Both the position numbers and the translations under genes were made by a program. This document shows positions 8,791 to 19,439 of a DNA stretch of 64,000 bases, piece by piece. The stretch lies in NCBI RefSeq assembly GCF_001854765.1, contig NZ_LJJE01000002.1:62001-126000 (forward strand), written 5' to 3'. Source of the stretch: Vibrio sonorensis. Its GTDB lineage: Bacteria > Pseudomonadota > Gammaproteobacteria > Enterobacterales > Vibrionaceae. Every line of letters begins with the position of its first letter. Within the stretch, counting starts at the first letter, position 1. The notes beneath the pieces are model-generated. The model did no database searches. It saw only the letters and a program-made list of their open reading frames with translations, and was not told where the DNA came from.

Positions 8791-10203
8791 TTACAGCTGT
8801 AGGAACGCCTTTACCTGTTGAAGAACACGTTCCGCAGTTTCTTGGTCTTCCATTTCAGAGAAGATACGCAGCAGAGGTTCTGTACCAGAGAAGCGGGCGA
8901 TAACCCATCCACCGTTCTTGAAGTAGACTTTGGCACCGTCTTCGTAGCTGACGCGTTCGATGTCGAAGTCAAATTCAGGCAGTTGCTTCTCAACGTAAAT
9001 CTTGTTGTAAAGCGCCTCTTTTTCTGAGGCTTTAAAGGTGCAATCACCTTCAGCCGTATAAGCATAACCGTAGCGAGAGTAGATCTCGTCCAGTAGCTCG
9101 GACAGTTTTTTGCCAGTGACTGAAATCATTTCCACCAACAGACTAGATGCGAACACGCCATCTTTACCTTTAATGTGACCGCGAATAGTTAAACCACCGG
9201 AGCTTTCACCACCGATCAAAGAGTCGTCGGCTTCCATTTGCGAACTGATGTGCTTAAAGCCAACAGGTACTTCAAAGCTCTTTTCACCGTGATCGTGAGC
9301 TATCTTGTCTAGAAGATGAGTCGTGGCGATATTGCGCACAACAGAACCTTTCCAACCTTTGTACTTAAGCAAGTAGTAATAAAGAAGGATCAGCACTTCG
9401 TTTGGATGAATGAAATGACCTTTTTCGTCAATAATACCAAGGCGGTCTGCGTCGCCATCGGTACCGATACCGATGTCATAACCTTCCGCTGCTACAAGGT
9501 GTTTCAAGCGATATAGCGTCGCAGCGCTTGGAGAAGGCATTAGTCCGCCAAAGTCTGGGTTTTTGCCATCGTTGATAACGTCAACATCACAGCGACCGTT
9601 GATCAAAACTGTTTGTAGTGCGTTCTTTGCTACACCAAACATTGGATCAATCAATACTTTTAGGTTTGCCGCTTTGATCGCTTCAATATCAATAAAGTCG
9701 ATGATTGAGTCAACAAACTCGTTCATCGGGTTGATAACCTTAATCAATTGGTCCTCAACCGCTTGCTCGAAATCAACACTCTTCACTTTATCTGCAGTCA
9801 GAGTAGCAATTTGAGATTCAATCTTTTGTGTGATCACTTCATCTGCATCGCGACCACCTTCGATAAATACCTTGATACCGTTGTAATCAGCAGGGTTGTG
9901 AGAAGCAGTAATACAAGCTGAGTAAGCGCAGTTCATCTGTTTAGCTTTAAACATCACGATTGGCGTAGGGACAAACTTGTCGATAAAGCTGACAACGATG
10001 CCATTCGCAGCTAAGACCTCTGCAAACCAGCAACCGGCTTTATCTGAAAGAAAACGTCGGTCATAACCAACCACGAAACCGCGATCTGCGACCTGCTCGT
10101 CATTAATGATGTTAGCGACAGATTGGGCAACCAGACGTACATTGTCCTTGGTAAATTCTTCCCCAATAAAAGCGCGCCAACCACCAGTACCAAATTTAAT
10201 CAT
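8791..10203 (-). CDS. Phosphoglucomutase/phosphomannomutase family; probable GlcNAc-1-P mutase
   Basis: Alpha-D-phosphohexomutase, 470 residues, last gene of the chitin operon. In this setting it most likely converts the GlcNAc-1-phosphate released by chitobiose phosphorylase to GlcNAc-6-phosphate; that substrate is inferred from context. Seen: the active-site phosphoserine motif TASHNP with Ser101, the metal loop GTDGDADRLG, the sugar-binding GGESSGG motif, and the C-terminal phosphate-binding RFSGTEPLLR. I start at the ATG complementary to 10201-10203, which has AAGGATTT upstream; twelve upstream residues in frame (from 10236) have no family match. The gene follows the phosphorylase by 57 bases. 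Confidence 0.88.
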   Translation of the reverse strand: MIKFGTGGWRAFIGEEFTKDNVRLVAQSVANIINDEQVADRGFVVGYDRRFLSDKAGCWFAEVLAANGIVVSFIDKFVPTPIVMFKAKQMNCAYSACITASHNPADYNGIKVFIEGGRDADEVITQKIESQIATLTADKVKSVDFEQAVEDQLIKVINPMNEFVDSIIDFIDIEAIKAANLKVLIDPMFGVAKNALQTVLINGRCDVDVINDGKNPDFGGLMPSPSAATLYRLKHLVAAEGYDIGIGTDGDADRLGIIDEKGHFIHPNEVLILLYYYLLKYKGWKGSVVRNIATTHLLDKIAHDHGEKSFEVPVGFKHISSQMEADDSLIGGESSGGLTIRGHIKGKDGVFASSLLVEMISVTGKKLSELLDEIYSRYGYAYTAEGDCTFKASEKEALYNKIYVEKQLPEFDFDIERVSYEDGAKVYFKNGGWVIARFSGTEPLLRIFSEMEDQETAERVLQQVKAFLQL

Positions 10204-10260
10204 AACGAAATCCTTAAATAGGCTCTGCCAACCCAATGCAGTTGGCAGAGCAACAGTGGT

Positions 10261-12665
10261 TTAACCTAGGACAACCACTACGTCGTTTACACTGCCTTCA
10301 GCAAGAACAGGTACAGCACCTTCAACGGCTTCACCATTGACAGTAATGCTCTTCACGCCTTTGCTTACTGAGTTCGGGTTTTCTACCTTGATGTTGTAGG
10401 TAGCGCCGCGCCACTGACGAGTTACCTCGAAACCAGGCCAGTCTGTTGGGATACATGGATCGATTGTTAGACCGTCGAAGCCAGTGCGCACACCTAGAAT
10501 GAAGCTAGTTACGGCGAAGTAAGCCCAGCCAGAAGTACCAGTTAACCATGGGTGGTTTGCACGGCCGTGGTCTTGGTGATCGCGACCCATAATAAACTGA
10601 ACGTATGAATATGGTTCAGCAACACGCTTCTCGATCATATCGTTCTGGTTGAACGGGTTTAGTGCATCGTAGAACTTCATTGCACGGTCACCGCGACCCA
10701 GTTTCGCTTCTGCTACCCAAGCCCATGGGTTCGGGTGAGAGAAGATTGCGCCGTTTTCTTTAACGCCTTGGTATACGCGAGTAACAAAACCGATGTCGTC
10801 GTTTGGCGTAGCAAATGATGGTGCATTCAGGTGCAAGCCATATTCAGAGAACAGGTGCTCATCTACAGAGTCCATGGCCTTCTCACCACGCTCTTGAGAA
10901 ACTGCGCCAGAAAGAACCGCTAGAGTATTTGACTCTAGGTGGATACGGCCTTCAGTTTGCTGTGCAGTACCGATCTTCTCACCGTTTTTGGTTAGACCGC
11001 GGATGTACCAGCCACCCTCGTCGTCCCAAAGGTGAGTTTCACAAGCTTCACGGACATTAGCTGCCATTTCAGTGTATGTTGCTACGTCTTCGTCACGGCC
11101 TAGGTGTTTCGCAAGGTCGATAAACTCTTGTAGAGCCCAGAAGTGTAGGAAAGAAACCATAGACGACTCGCCGCCACCTAGGTTTAGACAGTCATTCCAG
11201 TCTGCACGTAGACCTTTACAGATACCCGTTTGACCTACGTACTTAGCAGAAAAATCAAGGGCAGCTTTCATGTGGTCGTAAACGTCAGCTTCGCCGCCGT
11301 CCGCGTAAGGAATCACTTCGTCGAAGAAGCTCATCTCACCAGTTTCCATCACGTACTTACAGATAGTTGGTACTAGCCACAAATGGTCGTCAGAACAGGT
11401 ATCTTTAATACCGTGAATCTTATCTTCATCAGATGGTGTTGGTACCACTGTTGGAGATTTAGACGGCTCAACATCCGCTTTATCTGGATCAAACCAATCT
11501 GGATCAAATAGGTGCAGACCGTACCCCGCTTTTACTTGACCACGTAGAAGGTCAACTAGACGCTTACGAGTCATTGCAGGGTTAGAGTGAGGGACAGAAA
11601 TCGCATCCTGAGCCGTATCGCGGTAACCCAGACCTGTACGTCCACCAACTTCGATAAATGATGCGAAACGAGACCAAACCACACATGTTTCTGCTTGGTA
11701 AAGTGTCCAAGCGTTGATCATAGTGTCTAGACCTTCGTTAGGCGACTTCACTTGGAACTTGTCACAACGCTCATCCCAGTGCGCTTTGATTCCAGCAAAT
11801 GCTTTATCAACTTCTGCTAGGTCTTGGTATTTAGCGCGAACGCGTTCGCCGTTGCCTTTACCAATACCAAGGATGTACGCGAAACGCACTTCTTCACCCG
11901 GTTGGATAACAAACTGCTTGTGTAGAGAACCACAGTGGTTGTAACAAGTTTGCGCGCTGTTGAAACAACGGCCTTGCTCTACTGCTAGTGGGTTGGCTTC
12001 ATCGCGGTATGCGCCTAAGAATGTATCGCGTTGGCCGTCGTATGAATCTGGGTCAAACGTCGATGCTAGGTAATAGAAACCTTCAAAGTCGTCAGTGTTG
12101 TAGTACAAGTCGTACTCGATAACGCCTTGGTTGTAAGAAGTACCAGCAGAGTAAAGAGACATCTGGTGGTTTTGGTTGTCAGATGCGATGTGGCTGAATG
12201 AGAATTCAACAAACGAGAATGCACTGATAGTACGTGGTTGGTCAGAGGTGTTTTTGATTACAACATCCCAAACTTCTGCGTCTTCGCCTTTAGGTACAAA
12301 CAGCGTTTTTGTCGCCGTGATACCGTTGTACTCACATTTGAATTTAGAGTAAGACAAGCCGTGACGAACTTCGTATTGTGCTTCGTCTAGGCTCTTTGCA
12401 ACAGGTTGCCAAGAAATAGACCAGTAATCGCCAGTGACGTCATCGCGTAGGTAAACATAGTGTCCAGGACGGTCAAACGTCGCGTTAGGGCGGAATTTAG
12501 TTACGCGATTGTACTCAGGAGAGTTGTAGAACGAGTAACCACCCGCGTTGTGAGAAATAACGGTACAGAATTTCTCTGTGCTAGGTAGTTTGTCCAAGGA
12601 GCGGGTACATCCGGACGAGTAATGACATATTCGCGATTTTCGTTGTCGAAATAGCCGTATTTCAT
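10261..12665 (-). CDS. chbP: N,N'-diacetylchitobiose phosphorylase, GH94 (one apparent frameshift)
   Basis: Cytoplasmic GH94 enzyme that phosphorolyses (GlcNAc)2 to GlcNAc-1-phosphate and GlcNAc. The sequence closely follows the characterised Vibrio enzyme as I remember it, including the catalytic aspartate in [15 protein letters not shown] and the [11 protein letters not shown] segment. The true start is the ATG complementary to 12663-12665 (MKYGYFDN, with AAAAGGAAATT upstream). The first 28 codons are in one frame and the remainder in another: CTAGCACAG at about 12578-12584 should read CTAGGCACAG to continue YL-G-TEKF. The span of 2405 bases is exactly one short of an 801-residue gene. One lost base in a CC pair on the plus strand explains it, and nothing else is damaged. 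Confidence 0.93.
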
Positions 12666-12684
12666 CTTAATTTCCTTTTAACCT

Positions 12685-12701
12685 AGCTGCGTTAGGCAGC
12701 T
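12685..12701 (-). other. Small intra-operon hairpin ahead of chbP
   Basis: AGCTGC-N5-GCAGCT forms a 6-bp stem about 20 bases upstream of the chbP start, within the 89-base gap after the GH20 gene. A second small stem (CCACT-AAAA-AGTGG) lies at about 12733-12746. Neither has a T tract. They may set relative expression or mRNA stability within the operon. Confidence 0.35.
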
Positions 12702-12754
12702 TGAATAATAAAAATGCTAGTGAAAACATCCACTTTTTAGTGGCTGGTTGTTTG

Positions 12755-14668
12755 TTATTTCCAAGTTTTACGGTAATCAATTCCCTGCCTGTTAAGCAGA
12801 GGAAGGTGACCCTTAAGCCTTGAAAGGTAATCTTCCCAGTCTCGCTGGGACTTGTTAGTCCAACACGCTTCTGCCATCGCGGTAATGCGAGGGAAAACCA
12901 TGTAATCCATTCGTTTTTGATGGGTGATAATTTCACACCACAATCCACACTGAACGCCAAGAATACGCTTGCGCATTGGGTCGTTTTCATCAACTTCTGC
13001 AAGAGGCTCGTAGCGATAGGCGTTCTCCAGCGGGATCACCGCGGCCCAGTCAACCCCAGGCTCTTCGGGCGCATAGTCTGAAGCCATATCCAGATAGGTG
13101 TATTGAGCGGGTTGCAAAATGACATCAAAGCCTTGTTTTGCGCAGTTCAGTGCAGCATCTTCACTAAGCCATGAGTAAATGACAGTGTCTTTACTGACCT
13201 TGTTGCCGTGTTGAGCTTCTTCCCAGCCCACCATGCGCTTGCCAAGTGAACGCAACTTTCTCTCTGCATAGCGCAGCAGGTAGCCCTGAAGTTGCTTTGC
13301 ATCCGAATAGCCTTTTTCCGCCATTAATTTCTGACAGCTTGGGCTCTTTAACCACACACCTTCAGGTACTTCGTCTGCGCCAATGTGAACCCAAGGTGAT
13401 GGAAAGAGTTCCGCCACTTCTTCAAGTACCTTATCGATAAACTCGTACGTGCCCGGCAATCCAGGAGAAAGTACGTTATCGGTATAGTGTTGAATACTGC
13501 GGTACTCGGATTGATCTTCCGGATCGTGTAGCAAATGCGGCAGTGACTTTACTGCTGCGCGACAATGACCCGGAATATCGATTTCAGGAATAATGGTGAT
13601 TGCTCGCTCTTGTGCATAGGCGATGACTTCGCGGATCTCATCTTGAGTGTAAAAACCGCCGTAAACTTCAGACAAGTGACTAAATTGCGGATCCAATGTG
13701 CAACCTGGTCCGCGCCATGCTCCAATGTCGGTGAGTTCAGGAAACGCTTTGACTTCCATTCTCCAGCCTTCGTCATCGGTAAAATGCCAATGGAAAGTGT
13801 TGAACTTGTAATGAGCGATCTGGTTGATCATTCGCTTTACTCGTTCAACAGGGTGGAAGTGTCGAGAGCAATCTAACATTACGCCACGGTAACGATAGCG
13901 AGGCGTATCGACGATCTTTACAAAAGGCACGATCAGCTTATTCTGCTCAGCAGAAGGTTGAATCAGCTGCAGTAAAGTCGCTGTAGCGTGGACAAACCCA
14001 CTGGAAGTGCCGGCCTCTAAACGTATTCCAGTTGAAGAGACAATGACCTGATACTCACCTTCGTCAAGAGTTGGATTATTGCGATATAAAATGTCGCTTT
14101 GCCCAATGCTTGGCGTATTAAATTGGTAAATGCGCTGAAGCTCTTCTTGCAGCCATGTAGCCGCCTTCTCAGAGGTAGACGCTTGCAGTGTAATTTGGCT
14201 GTTTGCGGTTAGCGTAAACTCACCAGTAAAGCGTTCCATTTTGTTTGGCTTAGGGATCACGGCCAATTCAGCACTGTCGACATCCGGTATCGAGCTGCGC
14301 TCTTTAAAAGGCGAAGCGAGAGCAATAGGAGTAATGTCTACTGGAAATAGCGCTTCACCTTGGGTATTACAGATCAAAGCATCTTTAAAACCATCGGTAT
14401 AGAAGCGCAGTGGTGCAGTGTTAATGCTAAATTCACAGTAGAAGTGCTGATTCGCTGGAAGGATCTCTTGATCAGGGAAAATGGTACAAAAGCTACCTAT
14501 CTGACGAATTGAACCGTGACTGATTGAATCAGGCAATATAAAGCGGTCCGCAATAAACTGAAATTGCCAACCACTCAGATCCTGATCAGATAGGTTGTGT
14601 AGCGTCAGACCAAAGCGACAAAACTTTGGTTGTTCAGAAAGAACGGCTAAGTCGACGCGGTAACTCAT
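12755..14668 (-). CDS. Beta-N-acetylhexosaminidase, GH20
   Basis: Cytoplasmic exo-beta-N-acetylglucosaminidase, 637 residues, removing GlcNAc from imported chitin oligosaccharides. There is no signal peptide, consistent with action after import. Order of domains: an N-terminal carbohydrate-binding-like domain (about 1-130), the GH20 N-terminal alpha/beta domain (about 135-260), then the TIM barrel. The catalytic Asp-Glu pair is in HIGADEVPEG and the substrate-pocket sequence HWHFTDDEGWRMEVK is intact. The start codon has an AAGGAGACGTT ribosome-binding sequence. It lies 9 bases after the glucosamine kinase. Confidence 0.92.
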   Translation of the reverse strand: MSYRVDLAVLSEQPKFCRFGLTLHNLSDQDLSGWQFQFIADRFILPDSISHGSIRQIGSFCTIFPDQEILPANQHFYCEFSINTAPLRFYTDGFKDALICNTQGEALFPVDITPIALASPFKERSSIPDVDSAELAVIPKPNKMERFTGEFTLTANSQITLQASTSEKAATWLQEELQRIYQFNTPSIGQSDILYRNNPTLDEGEYQVIVSSTGIRLEAGTSSGFVHATATLLQLIQPSAEQNKLIVPFVKIVDTPRYRYRGVMLDCSRHFHPVERVKRMINQIAHYKFNTFHWHFTDDEGWRMEVKAFPELTDIGAWRGPGCTLDPQFSHLSEVYGGFYTQDEIREVIAYAQERAITIIPEIDIPGHCRAAVKSLPHLLHDPEDQSEYRSIQHYTDNVLSPGLPGTYEFIDKVLEEVAELFPSPWVHIGADEVPEGVWLKSPSCQKLMAEKGYSDAKQLQGYLLRYAERKLRSLGKRMVGWEEAQHGNKVSKDTVIYSWLSEDAALNCAKQGFDVILQPAQYTYLDMASDYAPEEPGVDWAAVIPLENAYRYEPLAEVDENDPMRKRILGVQCGLWCEIITHQKRMDYMVFPRITAMAEACWTNKSQRDWEDYLSRLKGHLPLLNRQGIDYRKTWK

Positions 14669-14677
14669 AACGTCTCC

Positions 14678-15552
14678 TTAATACAAATTGTGCTCGGGTT
14701 TGCCAGCAAACATCAGCGCGCCTTCAATAGCGTCAAACTGAGGTTCAACAACCCAAGATTGAACAGGTGGCGATAACCAAGCTTTACTGCGCTCGGCAAT
14801 ACTCCCCATAAGACAGATTCGGTTAGCCCCTTTGCGATTTAGCGCTACCAAGAACATCTCGATGTCTGCGGCGGTTTGCTTAAGCATAGAGATCGCCAAG
14901 CTGTCGCCTTGCGCCGCGTGTTCAAAGATAGCTGGTGAGAACTGACCGTAATCGCGCGGAAGCGCAGATTTGGACCACTCTACAACTTGGTCCACGTCCT
15001 GATCAAAGTGAGCCATAACGTGCTGAGCAAGTGGGGTGTTTTCTACGATGCCATCTTGGGCCAGCAAAACTTGCTGAATAAGGCGAAGCCCCATAACAGC
15101 GCCACCGCCTTGATCCGAAATAGGGAACTCTCGACCACCGACAACGTGTTGCTCGCCATTGCTTAAATAGATGCCAACCGATCCAGTACCTGCAATCATA
15201 ATTGCACCGTCGTCACCATTGTGAGCGCCGATACATGCGCCGTAGCGTCGGTGTTTAGCGTAATAGAAGCGAATGGATGTGGCTGTGCCATAAAAGCTTG
15301 CCATGCAGACTTTTGCTCTGCACCGGCTAAAGCTAAGCCTAGGTGCATTTGAGAAAAGTGGCTCTCATCCAAGCCGCCTTGTTTTGCTGCTTGTGTAATG
15401 GCGTCTAGGATTGACGTCATGGCAACTTCGATACCCAAAAGAATGTTTGCGCTGCCGCTTTTGGCTTCGCCAATCAAAGTGCCATCTTCAGTTCTAATAC
15501 GAGCACGGCAAGATGTGCCGCCTCCGTCAATGCCTACGTAATAAAGGGTCAT
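14678..15552 (-). CDS. gspK: Glucosamine kinase GspK (one apparent frameshift)
   Basis: BadF/BadG/BcrA/BcrD-type sugar kinase that phosphorylates glucosamine, taking in the deacetylated part of chitin. The N-terminal phosphate-1 motif GIDGGGTSCRARIR starts the protein. The second half carries IMIAGTGSVGIYL, the GGREFPISDQGGGAVMG core and the family C-terminus. The halves are in different frames: GACGCTACGG at about 15244 should read GACGCTTACGG to give NTDAYGACIGAH, so one base is missing. The 875-base span is one short of a 291-residue gene. AGGAGG 10 bases ahead of the start lies inside the last codons of the GH9 gene, which ends 5 bases upstream, so translation is probably coupled. Confidence 0.92.
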
Positions 15553-15557
15553 AATGC

Positions 15558-17275
15558 TCAAGCCTCCTGCTGAGGGGTAAAGTGGCGATGTTGATATGCA
15601 ACCGCCAATAAGAACCATGCACCATGAGGGATCCATTGCTCACCCCAACGCCAGTTTTGAAGCATGTCGTCCTTTTGACCCGGAGGGTTAAATGCGATGT
15701 CTTCTTCGTCTTCAAATCCGGCGGTAATTCCGTTACAGATACCGCCTTTAGCGTTGTAAAAACCCAGTTGAGGAAGGTAGTCAGGGTTGTTGTGGCCATG
15801 GCCGTCAAGCATGCACATATTGTATGGTTAACCAACACCCAGTTAATACTGTCTTGAGCGAACCTTGTCAATGATTCAATGCAACCGGTTGCGTTAATGT
15901 GTGGTTGAGCAGCGTAGGCCATACAAGCTAATGAGCCAAGACGGGCATTTTCCCCTTGCCACCAGTAGCCTGTTTCATTTTGATGGGCAACGAAAAAGGC
16001 ATCTCGTTTTTCACCGTCAACGGGCTTGACGTACTGACGAGGATAACCGAATGGATTCGCTACCTTTGAAGATATAGAGAGTTCGAATTCACATGCCTTA
16101 TTGATAACGGCTTGCGCGGATTCACGAGCTTTTTGATCCGTTTCCACTGCTAGGTACTCACATAGAGCAATCACTGGCAGTCCTGCTTCAGCGGCATGGA
16201 AATATGGTCGGCTACCATCGTCGGTGGCAGACCAGAAGTTTTCGATGTGATTATCACTAAGCTGTCTTTGGCTTAGTCTTTGCGCCCATAATCTGGCTTC
16301 AACAAGGTATTTTTCATCTTGTGTTGTACGCTGCAGTTCCACTGCAGCAAGTAGGGCGCAATACTCGTCGATAATGTTCTCTTCACCATTATTGACGTAG
16401 TGGTTATTCATCTCTTTTAGATGCCAGTATCCAGATTCAGCCGCGTTTAGATACTCTTGCGCTGAATATTCACCTGATACGGTTTGACGCGCCGCTGCAG
16501 CTAAAGCAGCGATCGATACGCCACCGCCTTGACGAAATGCGGCTTGGAAGTCTTCAGACTTGTGACCATCTTGAGTGGCATAAGCGCAGATTTCGCGCTG
16601 AGCGATATCTTTTGACCACTTATCAAAAACAGTCATGTAGAAAAAGCCCGCTTCGTCTTGCATACGAACAAGGAAGTCGGCACCAAATAGGGCCTCTTCG
16701 AGTAAGCGAACTCCGGTAAATTTGGCGAAAGCCTCTTGACCCTCTAATAGCTCATTCGCTTTTAGCATGTTCCAGACCACCATTGGGGTCTGCTGCGGGT
16801 TCAAGTAGTTGGCATAAGATAGGTGGCTTAAGTATTTACTTACATCGCCTGACGCGTCGTACCAGCCACCACGCACGTCGACGGTTCTGTTTTGACCTAA
16901 TAGGGGAACCTCGCTGTCTTGCTTATCAAAAATGCCGCCACAGCGTTGAGATTTGAAGTAATGCAATAGGTCTGAGAAAGTCTCATCGAGTAAAAGCCCG
17001 TGCTCGATTGAAAATACTTCTGAGCGCAGGTTATCGAATTTTAGATAGAACTGACCTTGCTGTTCAAAGTCAGAAAAATCGATTTGATAGAAAAAGCCTT
17101 GATGCCAGCTTGCTACTTTATTGCCTTTTTGAACGGTAAGAGTGGCAACAGTCTGATGACTTTCAGCTGAAACCAGTAGAGCATTGTAGTCCGACAAGCG
17201 AGGTTTACTCGTCATAAGAATGGCTTGTTTAGGACCTTGATGTTCGTAACCGACGTGGTTTGTAAGTAGCAGCAT
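15558..17275 (-). CDS. GH9 family glycosidase of the chitin operon (one apparent frameshift)
   Basis: Homologue of the GH9 enzyme in the V. cholerae chitin operon, studied there as an unusual beta-glucosidase; substrate here (GlcN- or Glc-terminated oligosaccharide) is inferred. No signal peptide, so cytoplasmic. Seen: the N-terminal immunoglobulin-like segment typical of GH9 (residues 1-100), DVRGGWYDASGDVSKYLSH with the catalytic-base aspartates, and a C-terminal stretch DGHGHNNPDYLP. The frame breaks at 15826-15827: AACCATAC should be AACCCATAC (VNPYNMCMLDG). Restoring one C joins the two parts into a 572-residue protein with a stop at 15558. Without repair, translation would read through into the kinase region to 15527. 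Confidence 0.85.
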
Positions 17276-17387
17276 GTAATACTCCGAGCTAATTATTAGT
17301 AACTGTTTTGGACTTTATATTTTTTTGTTTAGCGAGTGCCGTCCTTTGCAAAAAGAGCCAAGAGCGTAACTCTTGGCTCTAATTTTG

Positions 17388-18383
17388 TTAGTCTTCGTAC
17401 AAGTAACAACGAACGAAGTGGTTTTCTGACAACTGAGTGACACCTGGTAGGCGTTCACGACACTTGTCAGTAGCCTGCTGACAGCGTCCTGCAAATGGAC
17501 AGCCGGCTGATTCAGGCGTCCAAAGAGGAATTTCACCTTTGTTGCCTTTCAGTTTTTCGTGAATTGACTTACTTGGATCTGGTACCGCAGATACGAGCAA
17601 CTGAGTATATGGGTGCTGAGGACGGTGGATGATCTCTTCCGTATCACCCCATTCCACCATGTGACCGACATACATAACCGCTAGGTCTTCAGCGATGTAA
17701 CGCGCTGTTGCGATATCGTGTGTGATGTAAAGCAGAGACATTTGCTTCTCAAACTTCATCTCTTCCATCAAGTTAAGAACGCCCGCACGAATGGATACGT
17801 CCAGCATTGAAGTTGGTTCGTCTGCCAGTACGACTTCTGCACCTACGGCGATGTTACGAGCCAAGTTAACGCGTTGACGTTGACCACCAGAAAGCTGGTG
17901 AGGGTACTTTTGAGCCGTTTCTTTTGGCGGGATAAGGCCAACTTGCTCTAAAAGATCGTATACGCGCTCTTCCAGTTCCTTTTTATTGCCTGGTTTGATC
18001 TTCTTGTGAATAAGAAGAGGACGGGCAATGTGGTGGAAGATGTTGTGCGTCGGGTTTAGTGAACCAAACGGGTCTTGCCACACCATTTGAACGCCTTCGC
18101 GGTAGTTCATTAGGTCTGCACGCGATTCGATGTCTTGAACATCACGACCTTTGTACTCAATAGTGCCGGATGTTGGTGCGTACATTTTTGCAATCATTTT
18201 AGCCGTGGTCGATTTACCAGAACCGGACTCACCTACTACGGAGAGGCCGCGGCTTTTGTACATCTTAAATGACACGTCGTTGATAGCACGCATCATTGGT
18301 TGAGAGAGGGCATTACTGTTGATCGGGAAGTCCTTAACTAGGTTTTTCCCTTCAATCAGTAGTTCGCCGTAATCTTTGCTCAT
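17388..18383 (-). CDS. Chitin-oligosaccharide ABC transporter, ATP-binding subunit (second)
   Basis: Cytoplasmic ATPase of the oligopeptide/dipeptide type (OppF/DppF-like), 331 residues, here part of the (GlcNAc)n importer. Walker A GESGSGKST, signature LSGGQRQRVNLARNIA and Walker B VVLADEPTSMLD are intact. The C-terminal cysteine-rich oligopeptide-ABC domain is visible as CPFAGRCQQATDKC, where related ATPases bind an Fe-S cluster. It is separated by 71 bases from its partner ATPase and by 112 bases from the downstream GH9 gene. The sugar specificity is inferred from the operon, not from the ATPase itself. Confidence 0.88.
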   Translation of the reverse strand: MSKDYGELLIEGKNLVKDFPINSNALSQPMMRAINDVSFKMYKSRGLSVVGESGSGKSTTAKMIAKMYAPTSGTIEYKGRDVQDIESRADLMNYREGVQMVWQDPFGSLNPTHNIFHHIARPLLIHKKIKPGNKKELEERVYDLLEQVGLIPPKETAQKYPHQLSGGQRQRVNLARNIAVGAEVVLADEPTSMLDVSIRAGVLNLMEEMKFEKQMSLLYITHDIATARYIAEDLAVMYVGHMVEWGDTEEIIHRPQHPYTQLLVSAVPDPSKSIHEKLKGNKGEIPLWTPESAGCPFAGRCQQATDKCRERLPGVTQLSENHFVRCYLYED

Positions 18384-18454
18384 TGTTGTCTCCAGAAATT
18401 TTTTATAGCTTTGCTCTATTTATGCTTTGGCGCTTAGTTTTGTTTTATTTTGCG

Positions 18455-19438
18455 TTAAAGCTTGCTCTGGACAATCGGCTCACCGTAAAGGTGGCAGTTG
18501 GAGAATCGTCCGTGCTCAATCTGGCGAAGTTGTGTTGGTACTTTTGTACATGCTTCGTGTACGCGGTCACAACGCGCCTGAAATCGACAACCGTCTGGGA
18601 CTTCCAGAAGGTTTAGCGGGTTACCAGGAATACCAGTCAACTTGGTTTTAGGGCCAGTTAGCGGAGGGAAAGAACTACCTAAACCGTGTGTGTAAGGGTG
18701 GTATGGACTTTCCAGAATTTCTTTTGATGGAGCCACTTCAATAAGCTCACCGGAATACATGATGCCGATGCGATCTGAGAACTCTACCATCAGAGATAAA
18801 TCGTGTGTGATGAACAGGATAGAGAAACCAAACTCTTCCTTCAGTGCGTAAATCTTTTGTAGGATTTCGCGCTGAACGACCACATCTAGTGCAGTAGTGG
18901 GTTCATCCATAATGATCATTTTAGGGTTTAGCGCTAGAGCGATAGCGATAACCAGACGCTGACGCATACCACCAGAGAACTGGTGTGGGTAATCAGTCAG
19001 ACGGCTAGGGTGGATATCAACAATCTCTAACAGACCCTCAGCGCGCTTGCGAGCTTGTTCACGAGTCATGTTAGTGTGACGCATAATTACGTCACAAAAC
19101 TGTTCTTCCATCGTAAGCACTGGGTTGAGTGCGTTCATCGCACTCTGGAATACCATGGACATTTCACTCCAGCGGAACGCTTGCATGCGGTCGTCGCTGT
19201 ATTTGAGGATATCTTCACCGTTGAAGATAACCTCACCACCGGTAATAAACGCAGGCGGCTTGTGAAGGCGCATTAGAGAGAAAGCAACGGTGGATTTACC
19301 ACAGCCGGACTCACCAGCTAGACCGAATACTTCACCCGGTGCAATGTCAAAGCTGACATTGTTGCAGGCGCGCACGTCGCCTGCTTCAGTAATGTAATCT
19401 ACGCAAAGGTTGCGGATAGAAATCAATGGTTCAGTCAT
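18455..19438 (-). CDS. Chitin-oligosaccharide ABC transporter, ATP-binding subunit (first)
   Basis: OppD/DppD-like ATPase, 327 residues. Walker A GESGCGKST, signature FSGGMRQRLVIAIAL, Walker B MIIMDEPTTALD and H-loop FITHDLSLM are all present, and the C-terminal CRFQARCDRVHEAC cluster motif is retained. The start chosen is the ATG complementary to 19436-19438 (MTEPLISIRN), one base from the stop of the upstream permease gene. The same frame is open back to 19513, but that lies entirely inside the permease gene and has no family match. Confidence 0.88.
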   Translation of the reverse strand: MTEPLISIRNLCVDYITEAGDVRACNNVSFDIAPGEVFGLAGESGCGKSTVAFSLMRLHKPPAFITGGEVIFNGEDILKYSDDRMQAFRWSEMSMVFQSAMNALNPVLTMEEQFCDVIMRHTNMTREQARKRAEGLLEIVDIHPSRLTDYPHQFSGGMRQRLVIAIALALNPKMIIMDEPTTALDVVVQREILQKIYALKEEFGFSILFITHDLSLMVEFSDRIGIMYSGELIEVAPSKEILESPYHPYTHGLGSSFPPLTGPKTKLTGIPGNPLNLLEVPDGCRFQARCDRVHEACTKVPTQLRQIEHGRFSNCHLYGEPIVQSKL

Positions 19439-19439
19439 G

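Noticed and set aside
15196..15636. Separate 146-residue kinase-like gene
   Set aside because: It is the N-terminal part of the glucosamine kinase read with an upstream extension; the second half is in the next frame after a one-base loss.
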